Position numbers and translations under genes: made by a program
Shown here: piece after piece, positions 4,817-7,066 of the stretch
How the letters are laid out: each line of letters opens with the position of its first letter
How positions within the stretch are numbered: position 1 is the first letter of the stretch
Assembly: GCA_029251065.1 (NCBI GenBank)
Contig: JAQXEB010000132.1
Coordinates: 1 to 7,066 of the forward strand
Reading direction: 5' to 3'
Source of the DNA: Luminiphilus sp.
Lineage (GTDB): Bacteria > Pseudomonadota > Gammaproteobacteria > Pseudomonadales > Halieaceae
DNA: 7,066 nucleotides
Notes under the pieces: generated by a model
Seen by the model: the letters and a program-made list of their open reading frames with translations, nothing else
Told to the model about the DNA's origin: nothing
The model's database searches: none

Positions 4817-6036
4817 GACTCGTCCGGGGCGTCCACTTCACCAAAGGTAATCCGGTTCCGGCCATTCGTTTTGCTCAGGTACAGCGCGTCGTCTGAAGCC
4901 TTAAGAAGCACTTCAAATTCCAACTCCCACTCCGGTACACACGACACAACACCGATCGAAATAGTGACATGCGGTGCTGTCAGCGACTTCTCATGGGGTA
5001 TATCGAGCTCAGCAATACGTCGCCGAAGGTTCTCGGCAGCCTCCAGAACGGTTGATCGATTCGCAGCCGGATAAAAGATGATGAATTCCTCGCCCCCCAT
5101 TCGTGCCGCAAACTCCCCCGCACGACTGGTCATTTCCAGCATCACTGTTGAGATGCGCTGGAGCACCAGATCGCCGGCGGGGTGACCGTAGGTATCGTTG
5201 TACGTTTTAAAATGATCGACATCGAGCGCGATTAGCCCAACGGGAAGCTGCAAGCGTTTCATCCGAGCCAATTCATCATTGATAATGATATTCACACCGC
5301 GCCGATTGCGAAGGCCCGTCATCTCATCGATCGTCGCCTGTTCAGCAAGCTGTCGACGTGCGTCTTGCAGTTGCAGGTTTCGCGTCTTTAAGCTGTCGCT
5401 GAGCGACGCCAGATCCTTACTCATAGCTGCACGTTCAAGACTGGTTTCCACCATTTCCGAGAAGGCGCGACTCATCCATTCGCTGGCAACGATTAAGAAC
5501 ATTGACAGCCCAACCAACAACACAGCAAAGCCCGCATTAAACGGTCGCTCGTTCGCATGCCAAGCCAGCCAGCATGCGACCGTCCCTAGCGAAAAAATGA
5601 GCTGCGTGAGGTAAGCCTGTCGGATGACCACCGACACCGCGATCGTCACAACGGAAATAATAGCGACAACACAGACACACAAGTAAAAGATAAGGTCAGA
5701 AAGATGGTTATCGAGCCAAATAACCGTGCCTCCCCAGATCGCACCGGACAGCGCAGCATGCACGATAAGCTCGTTGAACACTGAAGGGCGCTGAGTAAAG
5801 TGCCGGCTGGTCTGAAGCGTTCGATTGATGCGGCGAGACCACCAAAGATTAAGCAGTAGAAGTGTTGTCGCCCACGCCAGCATAATCTCTGGATCGAGGC
5901 TGTAAAATCCAGCGAGCCCTAAACTCACAATACCCAGCAGTTGTGTCCCAACGCCAGCGTATCGGCTACCGCGCAAATGAAGTTCTAACTTCGCGGATAA
6001 CACTTGATTGTCGGCTATGCGCCGCTGATAAAGCAT
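4813..6036 (-). CDS. Membrane-anchored GGDEF diguanylate cyclase with multi-helix sensor region
   Basis: Makes cyclic di-GMP from two GTP. Of 407 residues, the first about 190 form a membrane region with roughly six helices (about 28-46, 50-66, 92-108, 115-137, 142-160, 168-186) that I do not match to a named sensor domain. A coiled-coil-like linker (about 195-232) leads to a complete GGDEF domain (234-398): DEMTGLRNRRG (237-247), metal-binding Asp272 in ALDVDHFK, NDTYGHPAGD (280-289), the active-site loop GGEEF (314-318) and the late KTNGRNR segment (389-395). Catalysis looks intact. The product-inhibition site five residues before GGEEF reads RAGE, RxxE rather than RxxD. No EAL domain follows. 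The ribosome site is weak. It converges on hslR with a shared CTAG stop and diverges from the SGNH-like gene. Confidence 0.9.
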   Translation of the reverse strand: MLYQRRIADNQVLSAKLELHLRGSRYAGVGTQLLGIVSLGLAGFYSLDPEIMLAWATTLLLLNLWWSRRINRTLQTSRHFTQRPSVFNELIVHAALSGAIWGGTVIWLDNHLSDLIFYLCVCVVAIISVVTIAVSVVIRQAYLTQLIFSLGTVACWLAWHANERPFNAGFAVLLVGLSMFLIVASEWMSRAFSEMVETSLERAAMSKDLASLSDSLKTRNLQLQDARRQLAEQATIDEMTGLRNRRGVNIIINDELARMKRLQLPVGLIALDVDHFKTYNDTYGHPAGDLVLQRISTVMLEMTSRAGEFAARMGGEEFIIFYPAANRSTVLEAAENLRRRIAELDIPHEKSLTAPHVTISIGVVSCVPEWELEFEVLLKASDDALYLSKTNGRNRITFGEVDAPDES

Positions 6037-6073
6037 GTCTTAACTGCTTGCCTTTGCCTTGGTCTCAAGGTGG

Positions 6074-6079
6074 ATTATG
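6074..6079 (-). promoter_or_regulatory. Candidate -10 element for the diguanylate cyclase gene
   Basis: The minus strand reads CATAAT, five of six consensus -10 bases, 37 bases before the ATG at 6036, within the 100-bp divergent gap 6037-6136. No good -35 lies at the right distance. A small inverted repeat, CCTTG-gtct-CAAGG (6057-6070), lies between this element and the start and could be an operator or leader hairpin. Nothing else was recognised in the gap. Confidence 0.2.
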
Positions 6080-6122
6080 CAGGAAGTGATGTGCAGGGCA
6101 TACTCTTACCTTAACGACCACC

Positions 6123-6132
6123 AAGGACAGGA
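6123..6132 (+). promoter_or_regulatory. Ribosome binding site deciding the start of the SGNH-like gene
   Basis: AAGGACAGGA precedes ATG at 6137, with AAGGA ending nine bases upstream. It supports this ATG over an in-frame start at 6059, which would add 26 polar residues in front of the membrane anchor. Confidence 0.6.
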
Positions 6133-6136
6133 AAAC

Positions 6137-6844
6137 ATGTCACGCTTCGCATGGATTGTCGCGATGGCCCCCTTACTGGTTTTGGCCTTGAGACTGACCA
6201 TATTTGATCCAAATACACGTGATCTTTCCTGCGTCGCCGCGCAGAACGTATTCGAAATGCAGGACTTTTCCTCATCATTGCCCAGCGATGTAATACTGCT
6301 TACGGGCAATCAGCGAATTAAGCACTGGTCAAGCTCACCGAAAAACTTTGGGGATTCACAGGTTCTTAAGCGAACCGTGGAAGGACTGACGCCTGAGCTC
6401 CTCAATACATGCTTTCCAAGGCTTATAGGTCATTATCAACCCAGTCGCGTGTTGCTTTTTTTAGACACCCTACACGCATCGAGGGTTGAATCGCGCGCGC
6501 TGCTCGCGTCACTTGAAGGAATCATGGAGCAACGATCGGTGTATGGACTTCGGTTCGACCTATGGGTCATAGCCCCGATCACCTCACCCCGACTCTCCGC
6601 AACAGACCGAGAGAACCTTAGGCACCTCATCAGTGAGGTCGGCAAGTGGTCAGAGCAGATGCTGGGGACCTATTGGGTCAGTCTCGACAAGGTGCTTGAA
6701 GACCGCGCTGAGAGCACAAATCCGCATTACTTTTGGCCCGACGGTAACACCCTCACACAAGAGGGCTATCAGCTCATCACTCAACGCCTTATCACCGTGT
6801 CTGAGGAGCGTAATAAAGAATTTACAGGTATAGTATCGCCATGA
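6137..6844 (+). CDS. Membrane-anchored SGNH/GDSL-hydrolase-like protein, catalytic residues apparently lost
   Basis: A 235-residue protein with an N-terminal hydrophobic anchor or uncleaved signal (about 5-23) and a probably periplasmic domain. The domain follows the order of SGNH hydrolases: DVILLTGNQRIKHW (51-64) resembles the block I pattern VLFVGSSSIRxW, YQPSRVLLFLD (100-110) resembles the strand before block III, FDLWVIAP (140-147) the next strand, and DGNTLTQEGYQLI (202-214) the block V pattern DGLHLNxxGY. By this reading the catalytic Ser is Gln59, the oxyanion Asn is about Leu112 and the catalytic His is Thr205, with only Asp202 kept, so it is probably not a working esterase. The family call is from pattern memory and moderate. 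The gene is open and overlaps dxs by ATGA, so it is unlikely to be a decaying pseudogene. It could instead be a structural or binding protein. Confidence 0.6.
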   Translation: MSRFAWIVAMAPLLVLALRLTIFDPNTRDLSCVAAQNVFEMQDFSSSLPSDVILLTGNQRIKHWSSSPKNFGDSQVLKRTVEGLTPELLNTCFPRLIGHYQPSRVLLFLDTLHASRVESRALLASLEGIMEQRSVYGLRFDLWVIAPITSPRLSATDRENLRHLISEVGKWSEQMLGTYWVSLDKVLEDRAESTNPHYFWPDGNTLTQEGYQLITQRLITVSEERNKEFTGIVSP

Positions 6845-7066
6845 ATTTTGATCAGTTGCCAACAACAGCGCCAAAGACACCGGTCCTCGACCGAATCGCT
6901 GACGCAGGGCATGAAATCGCGTCTTTGAATGACGAAGAGTTGGTGCACCTTGCAAACGAACTGCGCGAATTTCTGCTCTACTCCGTCTCCACGACCGGTG
7001 GCCACTTTGGTGCGGGGTTGGGGGTCGTCGAACTCACAATCGCACTTCACCACGTCTTTAACACCC
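6841..7066 (+). CDS. dxs: 1-deoxy-D-xylulose-5-phosphate synthase, N-terminal part (cut by window edge)
   Basis: The thiamine-diphosphate enzyme that condenses pyruvate and glyceraldehyde 3-phosphate, the entry step of the MEP isoprenoid pathway and a source for thiamine and pyridoxal. Only 75 codons (plus one base) of a protein usually about 620-640 residues long are present. The visible part matches the family: an N-terminal PKTPVLDRIADA segment, LVHLANELREFLL (34-46), then STTGGHFGAGLGVVELTIAL (50-69), which contains the conserved catalytic-site His55, followed by HHVFNT. The ATG lies within ATGA, overlapping the upstream SGNH-like gene by four bases. ispA and xseB, which commonly precede dxs in gammaproteobacteria, are not upstream here. 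The frame is intact to the window end. Confidence 0.95.
   Translation, partial: MNFDQLPTTAPKTPVLDRIADAGHEIASLNDEELVHLANELREFLLYSVSTTGGHFGAGLGVVELTIALHHVFNT

Noticed and set aside
6227..6234. Possible lipobox (LSC, near residue 32) in the SGNH-like protein
   Set aside because: The residue at -3 is Asp, and charged residues separate the site from the hydrophobic segment, unlike a signal-peptidase II site.
1..7066. Mobile elements, CRISPR arrays, toxin-antitoxin or defence systems
   Set aside because: None of the proteins resembles transposase, integrase, Cas, toxin or nuclease families, and no repeated spacers or long direct repeats were found by eye.

Overview
The window is a compact piece of chromosome from a gammaproteobacterium, probably a free-living and possibly marine lineage. 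This rests on recognisable gammaproteobacterial gene neighbourhoods: birA-coaX next to a tRNA-Thr gene, cysQ beside yrfG, and yrfG followed by hslR. It is an inference from proteins and order, not a taxonomic assignment. Nothing looks mobile: there is no transposase, integrase, phage gene, CRISPR array or long repeat.

Layout from left to right. (1) Minus strand, reading leftwards: a biotin-protein ligase without a DNA-binding domain (birA) overlaps type III pantothenate kinase (coaX); 62 bp further on is the 5' part of a tRNA, probably tRNA-Thr, cut by the window edge. (2) Plus strand: a small four-helix membrane protein of unknown function is coupled to ogt, an O6-alkylguanine-DNA alkyltransferase. 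(3) Minus strand: cysQ (3'-phosphoadenosine phosphatase), then a short DUF465/YdcH-like coiled-coil protein. (4) Plus strand: yrfG (GMP/IMP nucleotidase) coupled to hslR (Hsp15). (5) Minus strand: a membrane-anchored GGDEF diguanylate cyclase. (6) Plus strand: a membrane-anchored SGNH-hydrolase-like protein that appears to have lost its catalytic residues, overlapping the start of dxs (1-deoxyxylulose-5-phosphate synthase), which runs off the window.

The architecture is unusually tight. Four co-directional pairs overlap by 1 or 4 bases (ATGA, TGATG, TAATG, ATGA). Both convergent pairs share their stop codons through a 4-base palindrome (TTAA and CTAG). The divergent cysQ and yrfG start codons are 19 bp apart. 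No gene-free stretch exceeds about 100 bp; the longest is 6037-6136, between the diguanylate cyclase and the SGNH-like gene.

Most genes are housekeeping: cofactor synthesis (biotin attachment, CoA, isoprenoid/thiamine precursor), nucleotide salvage or detoxification, DNA alkylation repair and ribosome rescue. I do not see a clear new multi-gene system. The most unusual items are the apparently inactive SGNH paralogue coupled to dxs, a biotin ligase with Val in place of the usual basic residue of its biotin loop, a diguanylate cyclase with RxxE in place of the RxxD inhibitory site, the absence of nudE between cysQ and yrfG, and the shared-stop convergent gene ends.
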